Positions 1-11,680 of a stretch of 64,000 nucleotides of DNA are shown here, piece after piece. How positions within the stretch are numbered: position 1 is the first letter of the stretch; the number at the start of each line of letters is the position of its first letter. The notes below the pieces were generated by a model. The model ran no database searches. It worked only from the letters and a program-made list of their open reading frames with translations, and was not told the origin of the DNA. The position numbers were made by a program, and so were the translations under genes. The stretch covers positions 953,160-1,017,159 of the forward strand of contig NC_135213.1 in assembly GCF_052324685.1 (NCBI RefSeq). The letters are read 5' to 3'. The DNA comes from Brachyhypopomus gauderio (Eukaryota; Chordata; Actinopteri; Gymnotiformes; Hypopomidae).

Positions 1-128
1 TACAGTCAGTGTACACAAAGTCTTATAATAGAGGTAAGGACGTTATTCACTTATTTTACCTTTTGCATTTACAATACAAACTAACTCGGCCATAGAACAT
101 TAGCCAAAATGATTTTATTGATGTTTTA

Positions 129-812
129 TCAATTTATCAGATTTGGCAAAGGGTTTGGTTGCTTAACCCTACTCATTTTATAGCTGCTCTGAAAGGAGTC
201 AGGCTTACCGCACGTTCTAGTACATGTTTCTGTCCACTGGCCACCGCCACCACTGTCATCAGCCACGGGAGCTGATGAAGGCCCTGCTGTGGCAAACATT
301 TGAGTAATTTTTATACATTTGGCAGCGTTTACTTGAAGTTCAAGCTTCTTTTTTTGTCGTAGTTTCTCTGCACCTCCTTTGCGCTTTTTCTCCATCTCAG
401 ATACTCACATACGTTATGTTAATCAACGTTAGATTGCACTACGCACCGGCGCATGGAGGAGGGGGTGTTTGATGATATGATTGGTGCAGCTCTGTGTCAG
501 TAAAGAAAATAACCAATGGGCTGCATACCAGCGTGTTTAAGGACCGGTAAACTCTCGCGCTGACTTTTTTTTTTTGCCAAATGCATTATGCAGGCAGCAG
601 GAGCATCGCGAAAGGTGTGTTAATGTGATTCGCCAGACCAGTGTCAATCAGCCTGCCTCCATCTGAATCGGCCCACTGATCTACTTGTTTTATGGGCCGG
701 TCAGACCAATATATAAATAGATAAAAAAGTGTCAGGACTGTCGGCCCAAATAGCACGTCGGCCCACCGGGAAAATGCCCGGTATGCCCGATGGCCAGTCC
801 GTCCCTGACTGC
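129..812 (-). mobile_element. Partial hAT-like element: 5' end and decayed N-terminal coding segment
   Basis: Read on the minus strand, the segment from 812 begins with CAGGGACGGACTGGCC, which resembles the terminal repeat of a common fish DNA transposon. An 88-codon open frame (395 to 129) starts MEKKRKGGAEKLR and continues with a lysine-rich stretch and an AAKC..ITQMF motif. I associate this with the N terminus of ZMYM/TTF-zinc-finger-type hAT-derived proteins; that link rests on memory of the family, not on an alignment. No second end is visible, so the rest lies outside the window or is lost. Confidence 0.4.
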
Positions 813-2339
813 AGGTGAGAGTAGCAGTCTCATTAAACTTCACCATGACAGATGATGACATGGCAGACACAAAGAGAAATCAAGAAAAGGTTTAATATTA
901 CGGTAATTACTTGGCTTACAATGCAAATATTAACATAACTGCAGATGTAATATTTACTGATGCTTAATGTTATTATTTTAATTCCACTTGTACAGGACAC
1001 ACAGCACTGAAGAGCATTTGAGCTCCACATGGAAGGCAAGCAAGACAGGCATTTAGTTACTTGAAACATACTAGAGTAATGGTACGTCCAACACAGTGCA
1101 AACTTGACGATTTCACGAGTGCCTGAAAAAATGGAGGAGATACAAAAAAAATAGATAATTGAAAGACTCTTACAGAGCATTTATGACTTGGAACAAAAAA
1201 CATGACTAGACGACATAATAATAAGTGGTATATAAACTAAACACTGAACACATGCAGGAATGGTTTCATAGGCTAAGTAACTTTAATCTGATTACTGGAC
1301 TCAAATTAACTCGTTATATTACTCGTTACTGAAAAAAGTGGTAATATTAGAGTAACGCGTTACGGACATCACTGCTCCCAGGACAGCAGAGTTATACCTG
1401 CAGCAGTGTTATCATAATGAGTGACCAAAGTGCTACTTTGTGAGCCATCTTGCATATGGCTACAGTTTGAGAATATAGTCGTAGACACGAGATGAAAGGT
1501 AAAAACTGATTAACTATCTATGAAGATATGAAATTATAGTGAAAGCATGGTGCTGGTAAAGTTGCGATGCTGATTTTGAGATGATAAAAATCAGGTTGAT
1601 TAACAATATTTCACTAAACTTACATGTAATGTTACCTAGGTCTGACTTTAGTTCTGTGTAAAGCAGGTTAAGCTAAAATTTACTCATTGTCTGTCAATGA
1701 AACATTGTGAAGTTACTTTGAATCTTACAGAAATGAAAAGGAAAGATAGCATACATAGTTTTTTTCTCACCCAAGAGAAAGGGAGGAGAAAGAAAATAAA
1801 CAACTAAGCAGTGGAAATGAAGATGAGGTGGAAGGAGAGAGAGAAGAGAAGGATAAGATGGAAGGAGAAAGAGAGTTGGAAGGAGAGAGAGAAGTGTAAC
1901 AAACATGAGAGCAATAGAGTACAAGTCCAAGGCCACCAGATATGGAGGAGGGAGAGCATAACTAAAATGAGGAGAGTGAGAGACAAGATTACATGCAGTT
2001 TCACTCAGACAGTGAAAGGGAAGGAGAGTGCCTGAGCCATCACCAACAATCTCCAGGTGAGCTGGTTCACATGGTATGGAAACTGTTGCTGCATAGTATA
2101 CCAAGATACACATGAATAAGAACAACAGATGACAAAACTGATATTTTGCTATAAGGTGTATTTAAGAGACACTGCTTAGACTTCTTCAAATAAATATAAA
2201 TATTCATTTTGCTTAAATATGAATAATTGAGGAAACTTGTAAGTGTGAAAGTGTGATGAAATGGGGACAAAGTTTAAATATTTTGTGTACAATGTATCTA
2301 TTGCTAAATTCCATAATTAAACAAATGAATCTAAAAGTA
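813..2339. other. Intergenic DNA without a recognisable gene
   Basis: AT-rich sequence with no credible coding region. At about 1290-1365 there is a short piece with alternating GTTACT and AACGCGTTAC motifs, typical of small fish DNA elements. Around 1790-1900 one strand is strongly purine-rich (GGAGAGAGAGAAG-type), so long open frames on both strands there are low-complexity artefacts. Confidence 0.5.
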
Positions 2340-2470
2340 CTCCCCCAGGCTAAAATGTTAGTTTTTATTTATTTATTTTAACATTATTTTACCAGGAAAT
2401 ATCTCATTGAGATTGAAAATCTCTTTTACAAGGGAGACCTGGCCAAAAGGGCAGCAGATTGGATTTTAAA
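2340..2470. repeat. Interspersed repeat fragment
   Basis: About 130 bp reading 'accaggaaatatctcattga' then 'gggagacctggccaaaaggg', a sequence I recognise as a frequent dispersed repeat in fish genomes, probably the tail of a retroelement. Class not assigned. Confidence 0.35.
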
Positions 2471-2595
2471 GTGTTCAAAGAAATTAACTCCTAATTCATT
2501 TCCAGTCTTTCTGTAACAAGTTCCATTTATGAAGTGCAGAGTAAACAAAAGCCCTTTTACTCAAGTCCATTCGGGCAAAAGGGACAGAAAGCAAC

Positions 2596-3005
2596 TGTCA
2601 GGCCCGTGATACCTACCTGTCCGGTTATATCTGTGCCTGCCCCATCGGACGAACTGAACTACATTACCCAGAATACCACGGAGGCTCATATGACCCCCCA
2701 GCGTTCGGACCCCCTGTCCTACTGATGGATATCACCTGTTGCACACCCTATATATTTTGGGAACGAGTAGTCATTCATTGCTGAGTATTTGTTGAGAAGC
2801 ATGTGTCTCTTCTTTACGTTTGCCCGTCTCGGTTTATTCTGGATCCATGCCTAGTAGATTACGTCTTTAGTTTGGTGCTCTGGCGTTCCGACCCTATGTA
2901 ACATTTTCGTTCTGGATCGTTTCTCGACCCTGTTGTTGGTAAGCCTCTGTTTAATAAATCCTGTCCAATATCTGCGAGTGTCTGCTATCCTGTCTGGTCG
3001 TGACA
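2596..3005 (+). mobile_element. Solo LTR with 5-bp TSD
   Basis: A 410-bp segment begins TGTCAGG and ends GTGACA, the TG...CA ends of an LTR. It is flanked by the perfect 5-bp duplication GCAAC (2591-2595 and 3006-3010). In plus orientation it holds a TATA-like stretch (ctatatatt, about 2747) followed by AATAAA (about 2952), the usual promoter then poly(A) order. No internal retroelement sequence is adjacent, so it is a solo LTR left by LTR-LTR recombination, probably of a Ty3/gypsy-type element. Confidence 0.85.
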
Positions 3006-3279
3006 GCAACAGATAATCTTGAGAAAGAACAGAATAGGAATTAACATTTCTGAGAGTAACTAAAGTGGAGAGATACGCAGGCATAATTACCAATATTGCC
3101 TTATAAATAAAAGTATATCAATGACACTTCGAATGGCCAATGCAGACCAACCAGTTTGTGAATATAATTCACAGTGATGACTGGGCATCTTGCAATTAGT
3201 AATAAACCTTAAAGCAGCATGATAAAACAGCATCAATCTTTTGAAGACAATGAGCAGGAGCATTCATGTACAAACAGTG

Positions 3280-4060
3280 GTGGGGCCACAGTTCTAGTGG
3301 TGGGGCCACAGGGGCATTGGCCCCAGTTGAAATCTGATTGGCCCCCTGAAGTGCCCCTGTCCTGTCATTCATCTGTCCTTTGCCCGAGAGCGATGATCAT
3401 CAGATTATAGGTGGATGCAATTCCATACCCAAACACTAGTGGCGCCAAATCGGAATGTCCAGCGTGAATAAAGCTTACAGAAGAAGATTTGCGCGATCCC
3501 GCAGAGAAAGTTTTTCTATCCACAACCGATCAGTGGTGGACGAAGTACACCAATTATGTACTTGAGTAAAAATACAGTTACCTTGCATTGAATATTACTC
3601 AAGTAAAAGTAAAAGTATTCACCTCAGTTTTTTACTTGAGTTGAAGTACAAAATTATCTGCCTTCAAAAATACTTAAGTATTAAAAGTAAAAACCATTTT
3701 TTTTCTTAGCGTCACAACAAAACCACTAGGCCTACTCGATCAACAGGTGAACAACGAAACAGTGCCTTACAATTGCCTAGTACGGAGCCCGGGAGGGGAC
3801 ATGGGTAAAAAATAAAAATTAAACGAGGGAACGTTTTACCATTCGAGCGCACGTTTTCTGTAATTCGTGCTCACGATTTATTAATTCGGAACAATTTGAG
3901 TAAACGAGTTTAATTAAAACGTGCGCACGTTTTAATTAAACTCATGCTCACGATTTAGTAATTCGTTCACACGATTAACAATTCGTGCGCACGTTTTGTT
4001 TTAATCGTGCGCACGTTTTCATTCATTCATTTGCAAACCCTACTGGCCTAAGCGCATACA
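3280..4060. repeat. Cluster of small DNA-transposon fragments
   Basis: Three different fragments can be told apart. At 3285-3360 is a GTGGGGCCACAGGGGCATTGG repeat. At 3533-3700 is an AGTGGTGGACGAAGTAC end followed by TACTTGAGTAAAAGTA motifs. At 3785-4025 is a segment with repeated CGTGCGCACG and AATTCGT motifs. All resemble non-autonomous fish elements. Clear paired ends with TSDs were not found, so boundaries are approximate. Confidence 0.4.
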
Positions 4061-4820
4061 TTGCAGATACAAGGAGAGAGGCAGTAACAGTTCCCTGAAA
4101 CTGTATATACTTTGATTGTATAGATTTATGCCACAATGAACAGAGAACAGAGATTATTAGGTCTTATTTGCTTATGCGTCATGAGGACATTGTAGCTTCC
4201 CTTGCACAGCGGGAAATCACAATCAGTAAGCTGCATCTGAAGCGAATTCTAAGCCTTATTATATGCTCGTTTATGCTTGTAGATGCTAGATTTCGGATGT
4301 GGTCAATATAAATCTGGAGGGGACATGTCCCCCCCGTCCCCAGTGCCATCTGCGTCCCTGGTCCTGTGTGTTCCATATGAAATAACAGACATTTCCTGAC
4401 AGTCAACACAGTAATTCTATTACTATGTTAAGGAGTTTAACTGGCAGATTCGGTCAGTGCCGTAAATTGCTTTCGCATGCTCACACTGTACAGGTAATGC
4501 TGTACTAATGTAACATAGCGTGGCGTTCTGCACATGCGTGGCTGCACATGCATGGCTGCACATGCGTAGTCGCAAAGCAAGCGAGTTGATAGGCAGGATG
4601 CGGAAGGCGGTAAATATAATTTCGGAAGGCCGAAATAAGTAGCTGTACTTTTTGATGCTGATAAACATTTGCACTTTTCTGGTGGTTAGACAGTATCTCA
4701 TTGATGGATTTTGAATAGTCGAGGCGGATTTCAGGCAGAAGTGACCGCGGTCAGAAGGTCTGACGAACAGACTCATTGTAAAGGTAAGAAATAGGATATT
4801 TGCAGAGAGCTATATGCCAC
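4061..4820. other. Intergenic DNA, nothing recognised
   Basis: No coding region, RNA gene or complete mobile element is seen. A short imperfect tandem repeat of a CACATGCGTGGCTG-type unit lies at about 4530-4566. Confidence 0.5.
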
Positions 4821-5115
4821 TGTGACGGTGGGCGTCAAGGATGAGACACAAATCCTTTTAGGCAGCAGACGTCACTTTAATATAAATACAAATATAGCGC
4901 GTATAGCGCACGTGGAACACTGAACAGGTACAGAGACGTGTAAACTTTAGACAACGACGAGCACAGGACACTGCGCGAGCGCACATTAAATAGACAAACC
5001 ACATGAGCCACAGGTGAGACAGATTATCACAAGACACAACCACGAAGAACCACAGACGCAGATGATGACACATGGACAACATAAACACACGCCCAAAAGG
5101 TGTCTCAACGTGACA
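4821..5115 (-). mobile_element. Solo LTR with 5-bp TSD
   Basis: A 295-bp segment runs from TGTGACGG to CGTGACA, so both strands read TG...CA. It is flanked by the perfect 5-bp repeat GCCAC (4816-4820 and 5116-5120). No retroelement body is next to it. Minus orientation is inferred because the minus strand begins TGTCACG, like the other solo LTRs here; direction is less certain than identity. Confidence 0.8.
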
Positions 5116-5262
5116 GCCACTAGATGCGAAGACGTTTATTAAACTGATGAAATGCAGGATTATTAATGTTTCATTACTATTCCTCAACGTGACAGCCACT
5201 AGATGCGAAGACGTTTATTAAACTGATGAAATGCAGGATTATTAATGTTTCATTACTATTTC
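5104..5262. repeat. 79-bp tandem duplication across an LTR-host junction
   Basis: Two adjacent copies with a 79-bp period (from about 5104 and from 5183) are nearly identical. Each contains the last dozen bases of the solo LTR, its right GCCAC TSD and the host flank. The duplication therefore happened after the LTR had inserted. Confidence 0.85.
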
Positions 5263-5334
5263 AAAATACAGTTGCTGCTTAGTTAAAACGTGAAGGTGAA
5301 TGGAATAAAGACGCAGAGTGAGAGTGAGGGGGTG

Positions 5335-5647
5335 ACGAATTATGATACATAATCTGTCATAATCCGCTCAAGGCGCGAAATTAACGGTGTAACTGTCGGA
5401 GCTCAAAGTTAATGGACACAAAAACACCAAAATGCTACTAAATTTCTAGAGAACATTAAAGTTTATTTCAATTGGAAACCTTTTCTTGACTGCTAATAAT
5501 AATGTAAATATAAGGCTGGTTATAGCTTGATTCGCCACTCAGAAGGACTCAGAAGATTAAATGTGTAATCAATTTTCGGATCGTATGTTTTGATCTGTGG
5601 AAAAAGCCCCATGTTATAATAAACCATTATACTATACCTGTGGAAGG
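5335..5647. repeat. Copy 1 of a local direct repeat (partner 14736-15062)
   Basis: About 310 bp resemble 14736-15062 in the same orientation. Shared landmarks are GGCGCGAAAT, 'agctcaaagttaatggacac', 'ctagagaacattaaag' and 'ttataataaaccattat'. The gypsy element inserted at the right end of this copy. Without it the two copies would be almost adjacent, just upstream of MYBBP1A. Confidence 0.75.
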
Positions 5648-6480
5648 TGTAACGTGCCACCTCCGAACACGGCGGTGACGCGTTGGTTATAATGTGTTTA
5701 GGACTCAAGTGCAACCCCTTAGGAGTGACTGCCAAAAAACAGTAAACAGAAACCTCTGCGAATGCGGGAAAACCAATAAACGAAAATACAAAAGCCAGTG
5801 GTAGAAAAGCAATAAACTGAAACCTCCGCGACTGCGGGAAAACCCAAACTAAAAACCAAAAGGCAAACGGCTGAAAAGCCACGAACTGAAACCTCCGCGA
5901 ATGCGGGAAAACAGAAACAAAAAACCCCGAAGGGAAAACAGTACAACGAAAACGGAGGAATATAAACGAGCAGAGAAACAAGGTAAGTAAATAAAACGAA
6001 AAATACACGGATGACAATCAACGCATCGATAAGGACAAAAACGGAGAGAACAAAAAACACGGAGAAACGGCTCAACGTGTCTTAAAATAAAACAAGAGAC
6101 GAGGGAGGTACAAGACCTAACACTTCTACCTGGATTACCTGTCGGTCTGTAAACCAGAACACTGGCAGACAAATCAACATAGAATAAGGGGAAACAGAGA
6201 AACAGCGGGGAAGAAAAATAGAGAGAGAGAGAAAGACAGAAACTCAGGGAGAAAAACGAGAGAAGGCGAGTGAAACGCAGAGACAAAATGCAAGCGAGAG
6301 AAAACGACTTGGGCTGTGAGCGAGAAGGCTACAAACAACTTCAGCAATGTGTTGCTGAAGTCACCTGTATTAAATAGGCTGCAGATACCTGCAGTCTATT
6401 TGGCTTGATTGTCCCCAGGTCTAGCTCGCGTGCTCCTCCTAGTGGCGGCAGTAGGCACGTGCCTGGGTCTAACCCTGACA
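5648..6480 (-). repeat. 3' LTR of the chromovirus
   Basis: 833 bp, the partner of 13859-14722. Both carry three spaced copies of a CCTCYGCGAMTGCGGGAAAAC motif (about 70 bp apart) and share their end sequences. Length and sequence differ by several indels and substitutions, so the insertion is not recent. Open frames on its minus strand are not genes. Confidence 0.9.
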
Positions 6481-9078
6481 GAGCCCCCCCCCTCTAGGCC
6501 CGAGACCCCGCGGGCCCAGGGCAACAGCCCTGTCGCGATAAAAGGAAGCGATCAGGGAACGATCCAGGATGCGTGCCCTGGGGACCCAAGACCGCTCCTC
6601 AGGCCTGTAACCCTCCCAATCCACCAAGAACTGGTCCCGCCCCCGGACCCGACGGACGTCCAAAAGACTCCGTACAAAAGACGGGAGAGGAACCACACAA
6701 GAACGGCCGGAGATGGGACACGTGAAACACCGGGTGGACACGCATGGAAGGAGGGAGTACCAAACGGTAGGTAACCGGGTTGATGCGACGGTCGATCTTG
6801 AACGGGCCTAGAAAGCGAGGAGCCAGTTTCTTGGTGCCACCCCGAACAGGTAAGTTACCCACCGCCAACCATACCCGCTGACCAGGACGGAAGGACAGCG
6901 CCAGGAGGCGATGCTTGTTAGCGCTCCGGCAATAGGTGGAGGAGGCCTTCAACAGGGCCATGCCTTGCAGCAGCGCCGAAACTGAGCCACAGCGGAAGGC
7001 ACAGCCACAGCCTGCTCGTGATCAGCAAACAGAGGAGGGGCGTACCCGAACAAGCACTCAAAGGGTGACATACCCAGAGCAGAATGCCATAACGTGTTGT
7101 GGGCGTACTCAGCCCACAACAGGTGGTCGGCCCAGGACGCGGGGTTAGTGGATGCCAGGCACCTGAGTGTCTGCTCCAGGTCCTGGTTTACATGCTCTGT
7201 CTGACCATTAGACTGGGGGTGGAAACCCGAAGACAGGCTAGCGGAGGCGCCGAGGAGGGTCAAAAAAGCCTTCCAAAAGCTGCTGGCGAACTGGGGTCCT
7301 CTATCGGACACCACGTCCTGAGGAAACCCGTAGTTGCGGACTACATGAACCAGCAAGAGAGATGCAGTTTCCTGGATGGAGGGCAGCTTAGGCAGTCCGA
7401 TGAACTTGCTGAACTTAGAAAACCTGTCGACAACCACGAGAATGGTGGTTAACCCTTTGGAGGACGGAAGCCCGGTGACGAAATCTAGAGAGACATGAGA
7501 CCATGGTCTGGAGGGTGTGGGTAAAGGGCGCAACAACCCCCTGGGCTTACTACGTGGCGCCTTGCTCCTGTTACACACCTCACAGGAGGCCACGAAATCA
7601 CGGATCTCCTGATCCATCGCGGGCCACCAAAACCGTCTCTTTATAAGCTCGGCCGTCCGCCTAGCACCTGGGTGTGCCGCGTAACGCTCGGTATGTCCCC
7701 ATAAGAGGACCTTACGCCGGGCGGTCGAGGGAACGTAGAGACAGCCAGGAGGAATGCTGCTAGGCCCGGGTTCATTGGCAAGTTCATCCTGTACTGTCTT
7801 CTCGATTCCCCACCGAATAGGTGCCACAACCACCCCCGGGTGAAGCACGGTTTCAGGCGGACTGTCAACGAGAGCGGGCTCCCACTGACGGGACAAAGCG
7901 TCAGGCTTTGTGTTCTTTGAGCCAGGACGGTAAGACAAAGTGAAATCAAAACGACTAAAAAACAGGGCCCATCTGGCCTGTCTGGCGTTAAGACGCTTAG
8001 CTTGCTGGAGATACGTCAGGTTTTTGTGGTCTGACTAGACCAGGAATGGATGGCGGGCTCCCTCCAGCCAGTGCTGCCACTCCTCTAAGGCCATTTTAAC
8101 GGCCAGTAGTTCTTTGTCCCCTACGTCATACCGCGTCTCCGTCGGGGTGAACCGGTGTGAGAAATAGGCACAGGGATGCAGCTTAGGTGGTTTCCCGACC
8201 CTCTGGGAGAGTACAGCCCCAACGCCCAGATCAGAGGCATCTGTCTCGACAACGAAAGGGAGCTCAAGGTCAGGAACCCGCAACACAGGTGAAAAGACCC
8301 TTGAGAGTCTCGAATGCCTCCTGGGCTTCAGGGGTCCACGTGAATTTCCCCAATTTCTTACTAGTGAGGGCAGAGGGGAGCAGCAAGGGAGCCGAAATTC
8401 CTGATAAACCGTCTGTAGAAATTGGCAAAACCCAGGAAACGTTGAACCAACCGTACCGACGTGGGCACAGGCCATTGAGTCACCGCTTTGATCTTGGCAG
8501 GATCCATAGTCAGGTGACCCTTGGTAACAATAAACCCCAAGAAGGCTACCTCGGAGACATGGAAAAGGGACTTCTCCAGTTTTACGTAGAGATGGTTCTC
8601 TAGTAACAACTGGAGGATGCGGCGTACGTGTTGCCGGTGTTTTTGAAGGGTATGGCTATATATTAAGATGTCATCGAGGTACACGTAAGCGTATTCGTCC
8701 AGAGCCTCCCTTAGTACACCGTTAACAAACCGCTGGAAAGCCGCGGGTGCATTCATAAGCCCAAACGGCATAACCAAGTACTCGTAATGCCCAGAGGGCG
8801 TGTTGAAGGCACTCGTCGCCTTCTTTGACTCGCAACAGATTATAAGCGCTTCTCAAGTCTAACTTCGTAAAGACCGTCGCCTGTTGAAGGGCCTCGAAGG
8901 CAGAGGACATGAGAGGCAAGGGGTGGCGGTCTTTGACGGTGATTTTATTAAGTCCCCTGTAGTCAATGCAAGGGCGGAGGCCCCCATCCTTTTTCCCCAC
9001 AAAGAAGATCCCAGCACCCGCGGGAGAGGTAGAGGGACGGATGGTACCAGCAGCAAGCGCCTCCTGAATATAGGACTC
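6469..9078 (-). pseudogene. Chromovirus pol remnant: RT, RNase H, integrase, chromodomain
   Basis: On the minus strand, successive frames give: reverse transcriptase start (9000-8722, with [17 protein letters not shown]), RT core with the YLDDI active site (8777-8361), RNase H beginning with an [10 protein letters not shown] motif (8475-8035), integrase with an HHCC zinc region and catalytic D's in LDFVTG and SDRGPQF (7938-6949), a GPF-type C-terminal domain (6961-6599) and a chromodomain ending in WEGY....SWVPR (6741-6469). The frames are out of register, with frameshifts in RT (near 8770), between RT and RNase H (near 8370), after integrase (near 6960) and before the chromodomain (near 6660). 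A TAG replaces an expected Trp codon near 8036. The terminal stop falls a few codons inside the 3' LTR. Non-functional. Confidence 0.88.
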
Positions 9079-9490
9079 CAGGGGTGGGTTTCCCGATAAC
9101 GAACGATCTTAGAAAGTTACGAACAACTTTAAGAACGACGTAACTTTAAGAACGCCAAATCTACGAGTGTTTCCCAACGCCTTCGTAGTCTCCAAATTTA
9201 CGAACGAGTTCTAAGTAGTTCTTAGTTGACTCCGCCTCTGCAGCTGCGCTGGAAAATCTCCGCTAGTCAAAAACCGAACCACCGATTTACATACATTTAT
9301 TCATAATTACGCCGCAAAAGTATCATTGGCAAAATGACAATCATAAAAACTAACAACTAATAAGTGTAGAAATGTCAAGTATAAGAAAAAAATTAGAAGA
9401 ACTCTAAAATTATTACCTTTGCAAATTTGACCGATCGTATATCAAAGGTATAAATAGGGCACACAATTAACCTTTCACCCTTCATTCACC

Positions 9491-10291
9491 ATGGCTAGCA
9501 AACAGAGGAAGCGGAATTTTCTGGCGACGGAGCTGAGCCAAATGGTGGACGAAGTGGAAAAAAACAAACGCGTTTTGTTTTCTAAAGTGCGAGGAAGTTC
9601 TTCGAATTCAGAAAAGAAAAAAAAATGGGAAGATATTGCTAAGAATATCTGTGCCGTTAGTGGCATAAAAAGATCGGGTGAGGAGATCAGGAAGAAGTGG
9701 CATGACTTCTACAGTCAAGCCAAAAAAGGGGGGCAGAACTGAGAAAGGAGAGAGCTAAGACTGGTGGGGGTCAAATGTCCACAAGTGCCCTTACAGTTGA
9801 GGAGGAAAGTGGCTGTGGGGATACTGGGCCCCACAGCCACTGAAGGGATACCAGGGGGTATTGATGTATGTCTGGGTGAGATTCCCTCTACCTCACCTGA
9901 ACCTGCATACCCAAGATGTATCAGCAGTCCTGAGGCCTCTCCAGGGCCTTCCTGTGCCCAGGCCAGAGAGGGAGATCCACCAGCAACGACTCTAAATACC
10001 TGTGGGTGCAGTGTGGAGCTCGTTGCATTAGAAAAGGAAAGGCTGCAGCTCAAAAGGGAAAAGCTCCTCCAAAAGGAGAAGCAACATGAAGAGCAGATGC
10101 AGCAGAGAGAGAGGCATCATCAGGAGCTGCTGGAACTGAAGAGGGCCAAACTTGACCTCATGGCAAAGCAGCTGGCAGTAGCAGAGTACCAGATGAGCAG
10201 GCCCTCAATATCTGTTCCAATTATATTGCCCTCTGAAGAAGGTGAGATACTTAACCAAGTACCAATAGTAAATGTGAATATACTTTACTGA
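9491..10291 (+). pseudogene. Harbinger Myb/SANT-like DNA-binding protein, frameshifted
   Basis: The start ATG at 9491 gives MASKQRKRNFLATELSQMVD, a Myb/SANT-like trihelix domain through about residue 80 with the IRKKWHDFYSQAKK signature. The frame then breaks inside a run of six G's near 9728-9733 (stop at 9740-9742). A second frame carries an acidic stretch, and a further shift near the CCCC run at 9830 is needed to reach the C-terminal coiled coil (ALEKERLQLKREKLLQKEKQ onward), which ends at 10291. In this superfamily the Myb-like protein cooperates with the transposase in nuclear import and end binding. Both breaks fall in homopolymers, so sequencing error is a real alternative to mutation. 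Confidence 0.8.
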
Positions 10292-10528
10292 ATTTTCACT
10301 AAAACATCTATGAAATAACTCCCATTTTGTGGCACTGACATTAATACATTTTCCTTCCAGATCCCAGTACTAGTACCAACACTGGGTAGGAGTTTTAGGG
10401 AAGATGGAAGACCTTTTTGTTGTTTTTTATTTTTATTTTTTTGCACATGGTGTTTATTGAAAATAAAACTTGAACCACAACAAATGCCTCTGAGTGTATG
10501 TTTATAACAAAAATCGATCACCCACAGA

Positions 10529-11680
10529 TCACTTATCCAAAGTATTTTTTTTTTTGGTGCATCTAGGCAAAACATTCCTTATAATTTTCCTTCGGTTGTC
10601 CAGGCCAGCCTGGTAAAGTCCTTCTCTCCTTTCTCCTGCTAACTCTACCAGAATATTTATTTCCTCTGTCTCCTCATCATTCTCCTCATCATCTTCCTCT
10701 TCTTGCACATGTATGCCAGCTTGCACTGCAATGTTGTGCAGCATAGCACATACAACAATTACAGCACAGCTGCGTTCTGGAGAAAACCGAAGGCCACCAG
10801 ATGATTTGTGGAGGCACCGAAAACGCATTTTCCACATGCCCAAAGCTCTCTCAATCACACATCGTGTTCTGCTGTGTGCCATGTTGTATCTCTCCTCAGC
10901 CTCAGTCTGGGGATTTGATACAGGAGTGAGTATGTAGCTTCGGAGAGGATACCCACTGTATGCTATTAAATGTCCACCATCAAATGCACCATCCCTAGCC
11001 ATCTGACACACTCCAGAATTGGCCCAGATGAAGGAGTCATGAGTACTCCCAGGCCACTTTGCCACAATGTCCGTAAAGAGTCCTTGGTGGTTGCATATTA
11101 CTTGGACATTCAAAGCAGAGAAGCCCTTACAGCAGGTGTAGATTGGGCTCAAGAGGCTGGGTGTGAGTATGGGGATCAGAGTGCCGTCCACTGCACCAAC
11201 AACTCCAGGAATGTTAACAATTGTATGAAAACCAATTTTAGCTTCATGTAATGCATCCCTAGTCCTTGGAAATGTGATGCAGGTTGCTGCATGGCGAATC
11301 AATGCTTTAGTAACAGCATGCACACATTTAGATACTGCAGCTTTGCTTAGTCCGTGGGCATCACCAACAGTCTGCAGAAACCCTCCTGTGGCATAAAATC
11401 GGAGGGCTGCCAGTAACTGCACCGTGGGGCTAAGGGCAAAGTTTCTCCTCGTTAGTCTAGCCAGCTCCTCCTGCACAAGTTCAAGGAGACCCATGATCTC
11501 ACCCCTACGCAGCCGGTATCTGTCACACAGCACATTGTCAGGAAGATCTAGGGGGTTCTTACTCAAACGCTGTGCGGCATTCTGGCGAACTGCATGGCTT
11601 CGTGGATTACGATGTCGTCGTCGTCTTAAATGTCTCTGATTCAAATCCAAAATCCTTTGAAGTGCTGCCATGTTCATCAC
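10529..11680 (-). CDS. HARBI1-type DDE transposase
   Basis: An uninterrupted 383-codon frame begins MMNMAALQRILDLNQ. It shows the family order: basic N terminus, helix-turn-helix region (LSPTVQLLAALRFYATGGF and AHGLSKAAVSKCV, residues about 84-120), then the DDE_4 nuclease with D165 (GAVDGTLI), D215 (WPGSTHDSFIW) and E277 (RCVIERALGMWK), and an acidic C-terminal tail (EEEDDEENDEE). All three catalytic acids are present and length is normal for HARBI1-like transposases (about 350-400). It faces the Myb-like gene. Activity is uncertain because that partner is broken here, but a trans-acting partner could exist elsewhere in the genome. Confidence 0.92.
   Translation of the reverse strand: MMNMAALQRILDLNQRHLRRRRHRNPRSHAVRQNAAQRLSKNPLDLPDNVLCDRYRLRRGEIMGLLELVQEELARLTRRNFALSPTVQLLAALRFYATGGFLQTVGDAHGLSKAAVSKCVHAVTKALIRHAATCITFPRTRDALHEAKIGFHTIVNIPGVVGAVDGTLIPILTPSLLSPIYTCCKGFSALNVQVICNHQGLFTDIVAKWPGSTHDSFIWANSGVCQMARDGAFDGGHLIAYSGYPLRSYILTPVSNPQTEAEERYNMAHSRTRCVIERALGMWKMRFRCLHKSSGGLRFSPERSCAVIVVCAMLHNIAVQAGIHVQEEEDDEENDEETEEINILVELAGERREGLYQAGLDNRRKIIRNVLPRCTKKKNTLDK

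Noticed and set aside
5520-6286. Hydrophobic Phe-rich minus-strand frames, repeated at 13916-14590
   Set aside because: They lie in the two LTRs of the chromovirus, are duplicated with them and have no domain; they are A-rich LTR sequence read backwards.
6409-6774. 121-codon plus-strand frame beginning MSPGLARVLLLVAAVGTCLG, resembling a signal peptide
   Set aside because: It runs over the LTR edge and antisense to the chromodomain; the hydrophobic start is LTR sequence.
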